Shown here: piece after piece, positions 24,613 through 31,984 of the stretch | Position numbering within the stretch: position 1 is the first letter of the stretch | How the letters are laid out: the number at the start of each line of letters is the position of its first letter | From: Candidatus Magasanikbacteria bacterium RIFCSPLOWO2_12_FULL_43_12 | GTDB taxonomy: Bacteria > Patescibacteriota > Patescibacteriia > Magasanikbacterales > UBA922 | DNA: 36,966 nucleotides | Assembly: GCA_001783065.1 (NCBI GenBank) | Contig: MFQN01000009.1 | Coordinates: 1 to 36,966 of the forward strand | Direction: 5' to 3' | Program-made: the position numbers and the translations under genes | Notes under the pieces: generated by a model | What the model was told of the DNA's origin: nothing | Database searches by the model: none | Seen by the model: only the letters and a program-made list of their open reading frames with translations

Positions 24613-26337
24613 TTATTCTCTGGTCGCGCGTAAAACTTCGCCAATCGTGGTAATGCCTTGTTTGGCTTTCACCAACCCGTCTTCCATCATGGTAAGCATG
24701 CCTTTTTTGCGCGCGTATTCTTTGATAACATCGGCAGTGGCGCGCTGATTGATTTTTTGCGCCAGTTCAGAATCAACTTCCAGTACTTCATAAATGCCGA
24801 CACGTCCCTTATGTCCGCTATTGCCGCAACGGCGGCAGCCATCGCCTTGATAAAAAGTCATGTTCTCCAGAGTTTTTTCTTTAGCGTCTAGTTTTATGCC
24901 CTGGTCAGTAAAGAGAGAAGTGAGTTTTTTAACATCAAACAACTTACCAAGTTCGTTTACCGCCGCTTTTTCAAGCCGGTATTCTTTTTTGCAAAATTCA
25001 CAGTTTTTACGAATTAAACGTTGAGCTACAATGATATTGGCGGTAAACGCGATCAAAAAAGGCGGTACACCCATATCTAAAAGACGCGGCAGGGTAGTCG
25101 GGGCATCATTGGTGTGTAGGGTGGACAGCACCAGATGTCCGGTCATGGCCGCGTGAATGGCAATTTCCGCGGTTTCTTCGTCGCGGATCTCGCCAACCAT
25201 TATAATGTTCGGGTCTTGGCGCAGAAACGCGCGCAAACCGGCGGCAAAAGTGAAGCCGACCTGTGGATTGATCTGGCTTTGGTTCACGCCTTGGACATGA
25301 TATTCAATCGGATCTTCAATCGTGGAAATGTTTACGTTCGGCTGGTTTAAAATACCCAACAGAGAATAGAGCGTGGTGGTTTTTCCTGAACCGGTCGGAC
25401 CGGTAACTAAGATTATACCGTGCGGTTTTTTTATTGCTTCTTCCACTAATTTTCTTGGGCCGGGTAAAAATCCCAGCGCGTCAAGCGGCAGAGGTTTCTG
25501 TCCTTCGTGCAAAATACGCATGACAATCTTTTCTCCATCATAAACCGGAATGATGGAAACGCGCATAGCGAGTTTTTCATCTTGAATTTGAATTTTAATG
25601 CGGCCATCCTGCGGTTTCATGTGTTCATCAATCTTTAAATTCGCCAAAATTTTAATTCTCGCCACAATACCGCTTTTGACTGCTTTCGGCAGATTCATTA
25701 CCATGTGGAGCAAGCCATCTACCCGATAACGCACCACCATTTCTTTTTCGGTTGGCTCAATGTGGATATCGCTCGCTCCTTCATAAACCGCGTGTTCCAG
25801 AATACTATTGACGATGTTGATGATTGGCAATTCCTGCGCCGCCTTTTTAAGATCGCCGGTATCTTGTGCGCCGTCTGCCAGCTGGGTGATGGCGATATCA
25901 TTCTCCAAATCAGCGTGATAGCGCCGCAGGGCGTCTCTGATGCCCGATGGCGTGGCAACATAGACTTTTGGGTTGAGCCCCGTTTTTCGGTGTAAAAATT
26001 CAATACTCTGGATATCATCCGGATCCAACGTAGCCAGCTTGATTTCAGTTGAGCTTTTATCAAAAGCGATAATCTCGTGAGTTTGAGCAAATGGCGGTGG
26101 CACTAAATTAAGCACTTCTTTTTTGATTTCTTTCCCCCCTAATTCAATGAAAGGCGCAGCCATGCCTTTGGCAACTTCGGTATAAAGCGCTGTCTCATCA
26201 ACAATACCCTCATCAAGCAGGTACTGTTCCGGTGTTTTATTTACTTTTTTGGCCTTGGCGGAATATGATTTCAGGTCAGCGCCGCTGATTTTGAAATGTT
26301 CTTTCAGCAGGACGTTTAACAGCTTTTCTGGCAACAT
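24613..26337 (-). CDS. pilB: Type IV pilus extension ATPase PilB (GspE family)
   Basis: The 574 residues have an N-terminal MshEN domain (about 1-150) and a hexameric secretion ATPase core. Walker A GPTGSGKTTTLY (about 311-322), Asp box TIEDPIEYH, Walker B IIMVGEIRDEETAEIA and His box TGHLVLSTLHTND are all intact. Zinc ligands of the C-terminal domain are present as CEFC (about 443-446) and CRRC (about 497-500). These features mark an extension ATPase rather than PilT, which lacks the MshEN domain and the Cys4 site. It is first in the operon, with an extended -10 promoter about 30 bp upstream and no Shine-Dalgarno. Confidence 0.95.
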   Translation of the reverse strand: MLPEKLLNVLLKEHFKISGADLKSYSAKAKKVNKTPEQYLLDEGIVDETALYTEVAKGMAAPFIELGGKEIKKEVLNLVPPPFAQTHEIIAFDKSSTEIKLATLDPDDIQSIEFLHRKTGLNPKVYVATPSGIRDALRRYHADLENDIAITQLADGAQDTGDLKKAAQELPIINIVNSILEHAVYEGASDIHIEPTEKEMVVRYRVDGLLHMVMNLPKAVKSGIVARIKILANLKIDEHMKPQDGRIKIQIQDEKLAMRVSIIPVYDGEKIVMRILHEGQKPLPLDALGFLPGPRKLVEEAIKKPHGIILVTGPTGSGKTTTLYSLLGILNQPNVNISTIEDPIEYHVQGVNQSQINPQVGFTFAAGLRAFLRQDPNIIMVGEIRDEETAEIAIHAAMTGHLVLSTLHTNDAPTTLPRLLDMGVPPFLIAFTANIIVAQRLIRKNCEFCKKEYRLEKAAVNELGKLFDVKKLTSLFTDQGIKLDAKEKTLENMTFYQGDGCRRCGNSGHKGRVGIYEVLEVDSELAQKINQRATADVIKEYARKKGMLTMMEDGLVKAKQGITTIGEVLRATRE

Positions 26338-26363
26338 AGGAAGAGTTTAGATTTAGTGAGTTT

Positions 26364-26372
26364 ATTATATCA
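26364..26372 (-). promoter_or_regulatory. Extended -10 promoter of the pilus operon
   Basis: On the minus strand TGA-TATAAT, with no convincing -35 at the normal distance. The transcript would begin near 26357, about 20 nt before the pilB ATG (26337). Confidence 0.55.
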
Positions 26373-26438
26373 AAAATTTTGTTAATGGGGAATAGGGTAC
26401 GGTGATTTGGCGTCTTTACCCCGAGAGCAACCGATGGG

Positions 26439-26467
26439 TTGACAGTGTCTCTGCAATAGCTTAACAT
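26439..26467 (+). promoter_or_regulatory. Promoter of thrS
   Basis: TTGACA (26439-26444), a 17-bp spacer and TAACAT (26462-26467). The predicted start near 26474 allows an ATG at 26482 (8 nt leader) or at 26506. No T-box-like leader fits in this space. Confidence 0.55.
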
Positions 26468-26481
26468 ATAGCAGTAGTTGA

Positions 26482-28308
26482 ATGAGCTTATACGAAATAA
26501 ATTTTATGGATAAACAAGAAAAACTTTTGGCTTTGCGCCATTCCTGCGAGCATGTGTTAACAATGGCGATGTTGCGTTTGTGGCCAGGAAAAATCAAAGC
26601 CGCCATGGGTCCGGCAACGGAAGATGGTTTTTATTTTGATTTTGATTCTGAAATTAAGATTTCAGAGGCTGATTTTATCAAGATTGAAAAAGAAATGGCT
26701 AAAATCATTAAAGAAAATCTGCCGATAATTAAAGACGAAATGAGCGCAAAAGAAGCGAGGAAATTTTTCAGCAGCGGCACTTATAAAGGCAATGAATATA
26801 AACATGAATGGATTGATGAAATAGAACAGCGCGGCGAAAGCGTTAGTGTGTATTGGCTGGGAAAGAAGGGCGGTGATATGCCCAAGACGTTTGTGGACAT
26901 TTGCGCCGGTCCGCATCTAAAGTCCACCGGGGAGATTGGCGCGTTTAAATTATTAAAAATCGCCGGCGCTTATTGGCACGGAGATGAGAAAAATAAGATG
27001 TTGACGCGTATCTATGGCACGGCGTTTGAGACAAAGGACGAGCTTGATAAATATTTATACATGCTGGAAGAGGCCGAAAAACGAGACCATCGCAAATTGG
27101 GCAAAGAATTGGAATTGTTTGTGTTTTCTGATTTAGTGGGCCCGGGAATGCCACTGTTTACTTTCCATGGAGCGATTATCCGCCAAGAAATAATTAATTA
27201 CATTGATGAATTGCAAAAGGGGATTGGCTATCAAACCGTGCATACTCCCAACATGAACAAAGCGGAACTGTTTAAAATTTCCGGCCATTATGATAAATAC
27301 AAGGATGACATGTTAATGGTAAGGTCGCACTATTCGGACGAGGAATATTTTCTTAAGCCAATGAACTGTCCGCAACATACGCAGATTTACGCGTCCAAGA
27401 TGCGCAGTTACCGCGACCTACCAATTAGAATTGCTGATTTTGCCAACCTGTATCGCGACGAACGCCCAGGCGAGCTAAACGGCCTGTCTCGTTTGCGCTG
27501 TTTTTGCCAAGATGACGCGCATTGTTTTTGTCGCGAGGATCAAATTGAGCAGGAATTTTCTCCGGTGCTCGGCATCATTGAGAAGGCATTGCGCACTTTT
27601 GATATGAAATATTGGGTGCGTCTTTCTCTGCGCGACCCCAAACAGCCGGAGAAATATTTAGGCGGCGACGAGGTGTGGAATAAGGCCGAGGCGTTGCTGG
27701 AAGGCATTTTGAAAAATAAAAGAATTGAATATAAAAGAGCCGAAGGCGAGGCGGCTTTTTACGGTCCAAAGATGGATATTATTGTGCAGGACGCGCTTGG
27801 CCGTGAATGGCAGATTTCTACGATTCAGGTTGATTTTAACATGCCGGTACGGTTTGGATTAAAATATGTTAATAAGGACGGTACGGAAAAAACTCCGGTC
27901 ATGATTCATCGCGCTATTATTGGTTCCCCGGAACGTTTTATGTCTATTTTAATAGAGCATTATGCCGGCGCGTTTCCAGTGTGGTTATCGCCAGTACAAG
28001 TTTTGTTTGCTCCGGTCGCGACAAAACATCAGGAAGGCGCGAGAGCGCTTGCCGAAGAATTCCGCGGCATCGGCGTTAGGGTGGAAGTTGACGACGCGGA
28101 TGAAACAGTCGGCAACAAAGTTCGCAAGGCCGCCGGACGAAAAATTCCGTACATTATCATTGTCGGCGACAAAGAATTGTCCGGCGATCCTTCGGCAAGC
28201 TCAGAACAAGAGTGGATGATTAGAGTCCGAGGTGAAAAAGATCAGGTAAAGATGAGTAAAGAGGATTTTGTTGGAAAAGTGTTGGGAGAGATTAGAGAGA
28301 GAAAGTAA
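26482..28308 (+). CDS. thrS: Threonyl-tRNA synthetase lacking the TGS domain
   Basis: This enzyme charges tRNA-Thr and edits mischarged serine. The 608 residues begin almost directly with the editing (N2) domain: HSCEH at 20-24 provides HxxxH, and DICAGPHLKSTGE the Cys and His of the second editing motif. The class II core has MNCPQH (zinc Cys), motif 2 RDERPGELNGLSRLR, DDAHCF (zinc His), motif 3 with MIHRAIIGSPERF and the third ligand, then the anticodon-binding domain (about 505-605) with VRVEVDDADETVGNKVRKA. The N-terminal TGS domain of about 60 residues found in most bacterial ThrRS is missing. The start could also be the ATG at 26506, with little effect. No Shine-Dalgarno is present. A TGTCATCCCC repeat follows the stop. 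Confidence 0.95.
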   Translation: MSLYEINFMDKQEKLLALRHSCEHVLTMAMLRLWPGKIKAAMGPATEDGFYFDFDSEIKISEADFIKIEKEMAKIIKENLPIIKDEMSAKEARKFFSSGTYKGNEYKHEWIDEIEQRGESVSVYWLGKKGGDMPKTFVDICAGPHLKSTGEIGAFKLLKIAGAYWHGDEKNKMLTRIYGTAFETKDELDKYLYMLEEAEKRDHRKLGKELELFVFSDLVGPGMPLFTFHGAIIRQEIINYIDELQKGIGYQTVHTPNMNKAELFKISGHYDKYKDDMLMVRSHYSDEEYFLKPMNCPQHTQIYASKMRSYRDLPIRIADFANLYRDERPGELNGLSRLRCFCQDDAHCFCREDQIEQEFSPVLGIIEKALRTFDMKYWVRLSLRDPKQPEKYLGGDEVWNKAEALLEGILKNKRIEYKRAEGEAAFYGPKMDIIVQDALGREWQISTIQVDFNMPVRFGLKYVNKDGTEKTPVMIHRAIIGSPERFMSILIEHYAGAFPVWLSPVQVLFAPVATKHQEGARALAEEFRGIGVRVEVDDADETVGNKVRKAAGRKIPYIIIVGDKELSGDPSASSEQEWMIRVRGEKDQVKMSKEDFVGKVLGEIRERK

Positions 28309-28310
28309 TT

Positions 28311-28400
28311 TGTCATCCCCATCAAAATGGGGATCCAAAAATCGGACGCGATGGATTCCCATTGGAATTTATCCTCACGAAAGTGGGGACGGGAATGACA
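28311..28400. repeat. TGTCATCCCC...GGGAATGACA hairpin repeat
   Basis: A 90-bp imperfect palindrome with three inner hairpins: CCCCAT/ATGGGG (28317-28332), ATTCC-CATT-GGAAT, and TCCTCAC-GAAA-GTGGGGA (28372-28389, GNRA-type loop). It shares the outer TGTCAT...ATGACA with the TGTCATTGCGAG family but has a different interior. Confidence 0.8.
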
Positions 28401-28416
28401 AACCATCGTTTTTTTA

Positions 28417-29697
28417 TTATCGTTTTGTCATTGCGCGCAGGAGCCGTTTGGCTTCCGGAGAAGCCGGCGTTTCTTTTCCACCCGCAATCAATTTTCCCGC
28501 CAAATCGTCCAATGCCTCCATTTGCGTTTCAAAAAGTTTTTCTTCAGGCGATTTGAAAAGCCGTTTAAACCACGGTTTGTTGTGTTTTATGGCGGTAAGT
28601 TCATCAAATTTTTCTAGTGATAATCTTCCCACGACTTCTTTTAAAACCGACAAATCTCCGTTCCATTTTTCAATATCAAGAGCTTGAAGAAAAGTTTTGT
28701 CAGCCAAAATTGCCGCCGTGTGTTCTTCTTTATCAAGATATATTTCAGAATGAAATAATTTTTGCAGAAGTTTTTCCGGCGCTATTTCTTTTGTTAAATC
28801 TTTTTCAGCCCAATTCTTGTCTTGACCAAAAAATTTAACATCTCTATTGGAGTTTATTAACTCTTGATCAAGATCAAATATGGCTTCCTCGTTGGTGCGT
28901 TCCGTGCTATCTTCGCTGGTTCGTCGGTTGACATCGGATATTGACGCACCACTTTTATGGCCAATTACTTCCGCTAAATTTCCTGTGCCGTAGCCGCCAA
29001 TTGGTCCACTATTTCCACCAACCTTTCTGTAATATACTGGATGAGGTTGGAACCGACGTGTTTCTGCCGGAGAAGTAATTTTTTCTTTTTTAACTTCTTC
29101 AGCTACCTTTTCAGTCTCTACTGGAGCGGCTTGTTTTTTTGCGCGGCGGACAATACCTTCCAACTGGACTATTTTGACGCCGTTTCGTCTAAAATAAGCT
29201 TCCAGTTTGTCCATTTCTTTTTTTACTTTTCTCTCTTGCTCTATAACTAGTAATAGTAATTTTTGTAACTCTGGATTAAGTATTAGTGGGCGTCCTATTT
29301 TTTTACGTGCTTCCACTAACTCTTCTGTTTGTTTATCCAATTTCAAGTATCTCTGGGCGTTGGGTAGAGCTGATTCATCCGGGATCGCCGGCGGCAATGC
29401 CTCTTCGTCCGAGGCTATATAACCGCGTTTGTGCCATTCTTTTGCTTCATCAACCACATCTTCGTCACTTATTTCAATCACTTCCGGAATTTCAGGTTCT
29501 GGTTTTGTTGCGCGCGTTTGTTGATCTAAAGCCATTTCTTTTCGCAATTGCGCAAGTAGTTCGGTCGTGCTGCCAGTAAAGCCGCCTTGTCGCCTTCTTC
29601 CTTCTTCTAGGGGGGTCTGAGAGGTATATTTTTGTTGGTGTTCATCTACTTGTTGATTAGCTGGACTTTCAATTGGTTTGCGCTGAGCTTCTCCCAT
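28417..29697 (-). CDS. Large charged cytoplasmic protein, unrecognised
   Basis: I do not recognise this 426-residue protein. It has no signal peptide or membrane helix. Residues 1-115 are polar and acidic, rich in Glu, Gln and Pro, and likely disordered. A coiled coil spans about 142-190 (LLLLVIEQERKVKKEMDKLE), then a Gly- and Ser-containing linker (about 215-265) precedes a helical C-terminal half. It contains no cysteine. The last residues (LLRAMTKR) are read from half of a TGTCATTGCGAG-type repeat (28426 onward), so the stop was probably shaped by repeat insertion. It has its own TTGACA/TATAGT promoter and is divergent from the orphan gene at 29820. A structural or scaffold role is possible, but nothing in the context supports a specific function. 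Confidence 0.75.
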   Translation of the reverse strand: MGEAQRKPIESPANQQVDEHQQKYTSQTPLEEGRRRQGGFTGSTTELLAQLRKEMALDQQTRATKPEPEIPEVIEISDEDVVDEAKEWHKRGYIASDEEALPPAIPDESALPNAQRYLKLDKQTEELVEARKKIGRPLILNPELQKLLLLVIEQERKVKKEMDKLEAYFRRNGVKIVQLEGIVRRAKKQAAPVETEKVAEEVKKEKITSPAETRRFQPHPVYYRKVGGNSGPIGGYGTGNLAEVIGHKSGASISDVNRRTSEDSTERTNEEAIFDLDQELINSNRDVKFFGQDKNWAEKDLTKEIAPEKLLQKLFHSEIYLDKEEHTAAILADKTFLQALDIEKWNGDLSVLKEVVGRLSLEKFDELTAIKHNKPWFKRLFKSPEEKLFETQMEALDDLAGKLIAGGKETPASPEAKRLLRAMTKR

Positions 29698-29731
29698 ATT
29701 ATGGAAGTTAATGAGTAATTAAGCTGGTGAT

Positions 29732-29761
29732 ACTATAACACTTTAAAGCTGTGGATGTCAA
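29732..29761 (-). promoter_or_regulatory. Promoter of the 426-residue protein gene
   Basis: On the minus strand TTGACA (29756-29761), an 18-bp spacer and TATAGT (29732-29737) preceded by TGT. The leader is about 28 nt to the ATG at 29697. Confidence 0.75.
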
Positions 29762-29764
29762 CGC

Positions 29765-29792
29765 TTGACTATTTTTTTGGTTGTGGTATTAT
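29765..29792 (+). promoter_or_regulatory. Promoter of the orphan 149-residue gene
   Basis: TTGACT (29765-29770), a 16-bp spacer and TATTAT (29787-29792) preceded by TGG. Predicted start near 29799. Its -35 lies next to the divergent -35 at 29756-29761. Confidence 0.7.
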
Positions 29793-29806
29793 GCATTGTT
29801 CTGCGG

Positions 29807-29814
29807 AAAGGAGG
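29807..29814 (+). promoter_or_regulatory. Perfect Shine-Dalgarno of the orphan gene
   Basis: AAAGGAGG, followed by 5 nt and the ATG at 29820. It sets the start at 29820 rather than at in-frame codons upstream. It is the only clear Shine-Dalgarno I find in front of a gene in this window. Confidence 0.88.
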
Positions 29815-29819
29815 GGGTT

Positions 29820-30269
29820 ATGAATCCGCAAACAAAGAGACGGCGTTCGGCTCTCTTCGGTCTGCTCACTCGGCTGGTGCTCAGCTATGTGGAGTGGAAA
29901 GGAACTGATGAGAGGGAGCTTTTAGTGTCTTTGGTCAGGGGACCATGGACACTGGAAGCCATTGATGAGTATTGCGATGAGGAGGTCTTTGCCCTTACGA
30001 AGCGGGTAAGGTGGGTCATACTTGTGGACGGCTTCAACCGCAAGTGGACATGGCGAGTTACTGCTTCGCGTGGCGGGTATTTTACCCGCGACGGATCAGG
30101 GAAGACGCAGAGCGCTTTTTTGGCGTTCAAGGCGATTATGTGCGAGGACCGCGATGAGGCGCGGATTTGGCCAAATCCGTCCGGAGTCGGCTTGTCGCTG
30201 AGTGAGGGACAGGAAATCGTGATTGGGCGGCGGCCAGTCGTGTCATCGGCAGAAAGGGAGGGCTGTTAG
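29820..30269 (+). CDS. Orphan 149-residue protein, GC-rich, unknown
   Basis: I recognise no family. The 149 residues are basic at the start (NPQTKRRRS), then mixed alpha/beta with RELLVSLVRGPWTLEAIDEY, many Trp (RVRWVILVDGFNRKWTWRV) and a Gly/Arg-rich turn (SRGGYFTRDGSGKT). There is no membrane helix or signal peptide. It is a complete, isolated unit with its own extended -10 promoter, a perfect Shine-Dalgarno and a GC-rich hairpin terminator at the stop. It is visibly richer in G+C than its neighbours (CGG, CGC and GGC codons are common). These traits suggest a separate origin or a highly expressed accessory protein. Coding is supported by the signals and by continuous use of the frame, not by homology. 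Confidence 0.75.
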   Translation: MNPQTKRRRSALFGLLTRLVLSYVEWKGTDERELLVSLVRGPWTLEAIDEYCDEEVFALTKRVRWVILVDGFNRKWTWRVTASRGGYFTRDGSGKTQSAFLAFKAIMCEDRDEARIWPNPSGVGLSLSEGQEIVIGRRPVVSSAEREGC

Positions 30270-30307
30270 CGCCGGATCGTTTCTACGACCGGCGCGCCTT
30301 CATTTTT
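30269..30307 (+). terminator. Hairpin terminator of the orphan gene
   Basis: GCGCCGG-A-TCG / CGACCGGCGC (30269-30279 and 30286-30295) pairs 10 bp with one bulged A. A short T-run follows at 30303-30307, so the stem to T distance is longer than ideal. Confidence 0.7.
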
Positions 30308-30313
30308 AGGGGG

Positions 30314-30342
30314 TTGAATTGGCGAGAGGATTAGGTTAAAAT
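30314..30342 (+). promoter_or_regulatory. Possible promoter upstream of miaB
   Basis: TTGAAT (30314-30319), a 17-bp spacer and TAAAAT (30337-30342). A leader of about 190 nt to miaB would contain the GAGATAA hairpin. A 26-codon frame (30341-30421) overlaps, but its end is repeat sequence and I do not call it a gene. Confidence 0.4.
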
Positions 30343-30388
30343 GGTGAAAGTGAGGTTAGTGTTAGGAGCTGATTTTGTCGCGGGAAGT

Positions 30389-30481
30389 GAGGAGATAAAG
30401 GAGATAAGTTATAGGAGATAATTGATAAGATTTAAAGATTAATTTTTTATTCCCTATCTCCTATCTCATATCTCTTATCTC
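30389..30481. repeat. Head-to-head GAGATAA array, hairpin
   Basis: GGAGATAA-type units (30389-30420) face TATCTCC-type units (30454-30481). ATAGGAGATA (30411-30420) pairs perfectly with TATCTCCTAT (30455-30464), and the flanking units pair less well. It occupies the spacer before miaB. Confidence 0.8.
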
Positions 30482-30538
30482 AATTTATTTATTAACTTTA
30501 ATAAATTTTACTCTGAATTACATCGCTTAGTCATACTT

Positions 30539-31846
30539 ATGTTAAGCAAGTATCATATCACTACCCTTGGTTGTCAAATGAATAAAAACGATTCGGAAAG
30601 GATTGGCGGCTTGTTATCAGGTACCGGGATGGAAGTTGCTGATAGCGCGAACGAGGCTGATGTTCTGTTAATCAACACTTGCAGTGTGCGGCAGTCTGCC
30701 GAAGACAGAGTATTTGGCGTGGTAAAAAATTGGCAGGAGTTGCGCCAGCGTCGGCCGGAATTGATTGTCTGTGTTACCGGTTGCCTGCCAGGACGGGATA
30801 AAGATGGAAAATTGCGAAAAAAATTTCCCGGCGTGGATTTGTTTTTTCCAATTGATGAGTTAAATTTATTACCAAAAAGATTATTGTCTCTTAATCGTGA
30901 TTTGTTTGCGGATAATTTTGATGACCACGGCGATTATTTGAACGTTAATCCTTTGCGTGTCAATAATATCTCCGCGTCTATCACGATTCAAACAGGTTGT
31001 GATAATTTTTGTACCTATTGCGCCGTGCCTTACGCGCGCGGCCGCGAGCGCAACCGAGTTGTTCGTGATATTTTGGAAGAAATTAAACAAGCGGCGGCGA
31101 GCGGGATTAAAGAAGTGGTGCTGTTGGGACAGGTGGTGAATAATTTTAAAATCATAAATCAAGGCAATCCGTTTGGCGACGGCTTCACAGCTTTGTTGCG
31201 GGAGGTGAATCAAATTGACGGCGTGGAGCGATTGCATTGGACCGCGGCTGATCCGCAGTATTTTAATGATGAACAAATTGAAGCGTTGAAATTATCAAAG
31301 CAAATAAATTATTTACATCTGCCGGTGCAAAGCGGGGATAATGAAATTTTACGCAAGATGAATCGCAAGTACACACGCGAGTCTTATATTGGTTTAATTA
31401 AAAAAATTCGCGTTGCCAGACCGGACATCGCTATTGGCACAGACTTAATTGTCGGGTTTTGCGGAGAAACCGACGAACAATTTAATAATACTTTGGATTT
31501 ATATCGCCAGTGCGATTTTGATATCGCGTATCAAGCCAAATACAGCGAACGCGCCGGCACGGTTGCGGCCAAAACATTTAAAGACGATGTTCCGCGCGAA
31601 ATTAAAAAACAACGCTGGCAGGCGGTGCAAGATTTAATGGAAGAAACCGCTTATCGCAAAAATCAAAAATATGTTGGACGAATTGTGATGGTGTTGGTTG
31701 ATAAATGCGAAAAAAATATTTGTTCAGGCAATTCTTCGGAAATGAAATTGACGCAATTCCCTGGCGAGTTAGATTTGATTGGACAGATCGTGCCAGTCAA
31801 AATAGACTGGGCCGATACGTGGGTTTTACGCGGGAAAGTGGTATAA
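30539..31846 (+). CDS. miaB: tRNA-2-methylthio-N6-dimethylallyladenosine synthase
   Basis: This radical-SAM methylthiotransferase adds the 2-methylthio group to i6A at position 37 of tRNAs reading codons starting with U. The 435 residues show the N-terminal UPF0004 domain with cluster cysteines Cys12 (LGCQMN), Cys48 (NTCSV) and Cys82 (TGC). The radical-SAM CxxxCxxC at 154-161 (CDNFCTYC) is followed by VPYARGRERNR, and a C-terminal TRAM domain spans about 370-435. All six iron-sulfur ligands are intact. MiaA, which makes the i6A substrate, is encoded next on the same strand. The start is at 30539, with no Shine-Dalgarno. The stop TAA is part of an extended -10-like TGGTATAAT. Confidence 0.95.
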   Translation: MLSKYHITTLGCQMNKNDSERIGGLLSGTGMEVADSANEADVLLINTCSVRQSAEDRVFGVVKNWQELRQRRPELIVCVTGCLPGRDKDGKLRKKFPGVDLFFPIDELNLLPKRLLSLNRDLFADNFDDHGDYLNVNPLRVNNISASITIQTGCDNFCTYCAVPYARGRERNRVVRDILEEIKQAAASGIKEVVLLGQVVNNFKIINQGNPFGDGFTALLREVNQIDGVERLHWTAADPQYFNDEQIEALKLSKQINYLHLPVQSGDNEILRKMNRKYTRESYIGLIKKIRVARPDIAIGTDLIVGFCGETDEQFNNTLDLYRQCDFDIAYQAKYSERAGTVAAKTFKDDVPREIKKQRWQAVQDLMEETAYRKNQKYVGRIVMVLVDKCEKNICSGNSSEMKLTQFPGELDLIGQIVPVKIDWADTWVLRGKVV

Positions 31847-31847
31847 T
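31839..31847 (+). promoter_or_regulatory. Possible extended -10 promoter for miaA
   Basis: TGG-TATAAT overlaps the miaB stop codon and is identical to the one before the SpoIID gene. No good -35 is visible. A start near 31854 would place the whole AAAGTC array in the miaA leader. Confidence 0.4.
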
Positions 31848-31855
31848 GTAGTTAG

Positions 31856-31961
31856 AAAGTCCGTAAAGTCCGTAAAGTCTTTAAAGTCTGTAAAGTCGCG
31901 AATGCCGTCAATACTTTATGACTTTATGACTTTTTGACTTTATAGACTTTCAGACTTTTTT
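31856..31961. repeat. Head-to-head AAAGTCCGT array, hairpin
   Basis: The left arm consists of four full AAAGTCCGT-type units of exactly 9 bp plus a final AAAGTC (31856-31897). A spacer follows (31898-31912), then six ACTTTATG-type units of 8-9 bp (31913-31961), the inverted counterpart, ending in a T-run. It could work as a terminator or attenuator between miaB and miaA (inference). Confidence 0.85.
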
Positions 31962-31984
31962 AATGAAATTATTCTGCCTGTTTT

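Noticed and set aside
26338-26481. T-box or other riboswitch before thrS
   Set aside because: The predicted thrS leader is about 8-30 nt, too short, and I see no T-box sequence.
28268-28687. Plus-strand 139-codon frame after thrS
   Set aside because: It reads through the TGTCATCCCC repeat and antisense to the 426-residue gene.
30341-30421. 26-codon frame upstream of miaB
   Set aside because: Its second half is the GAGATAA array, its start overlaps the putative -10, and it has no Shine-Dalgarno.
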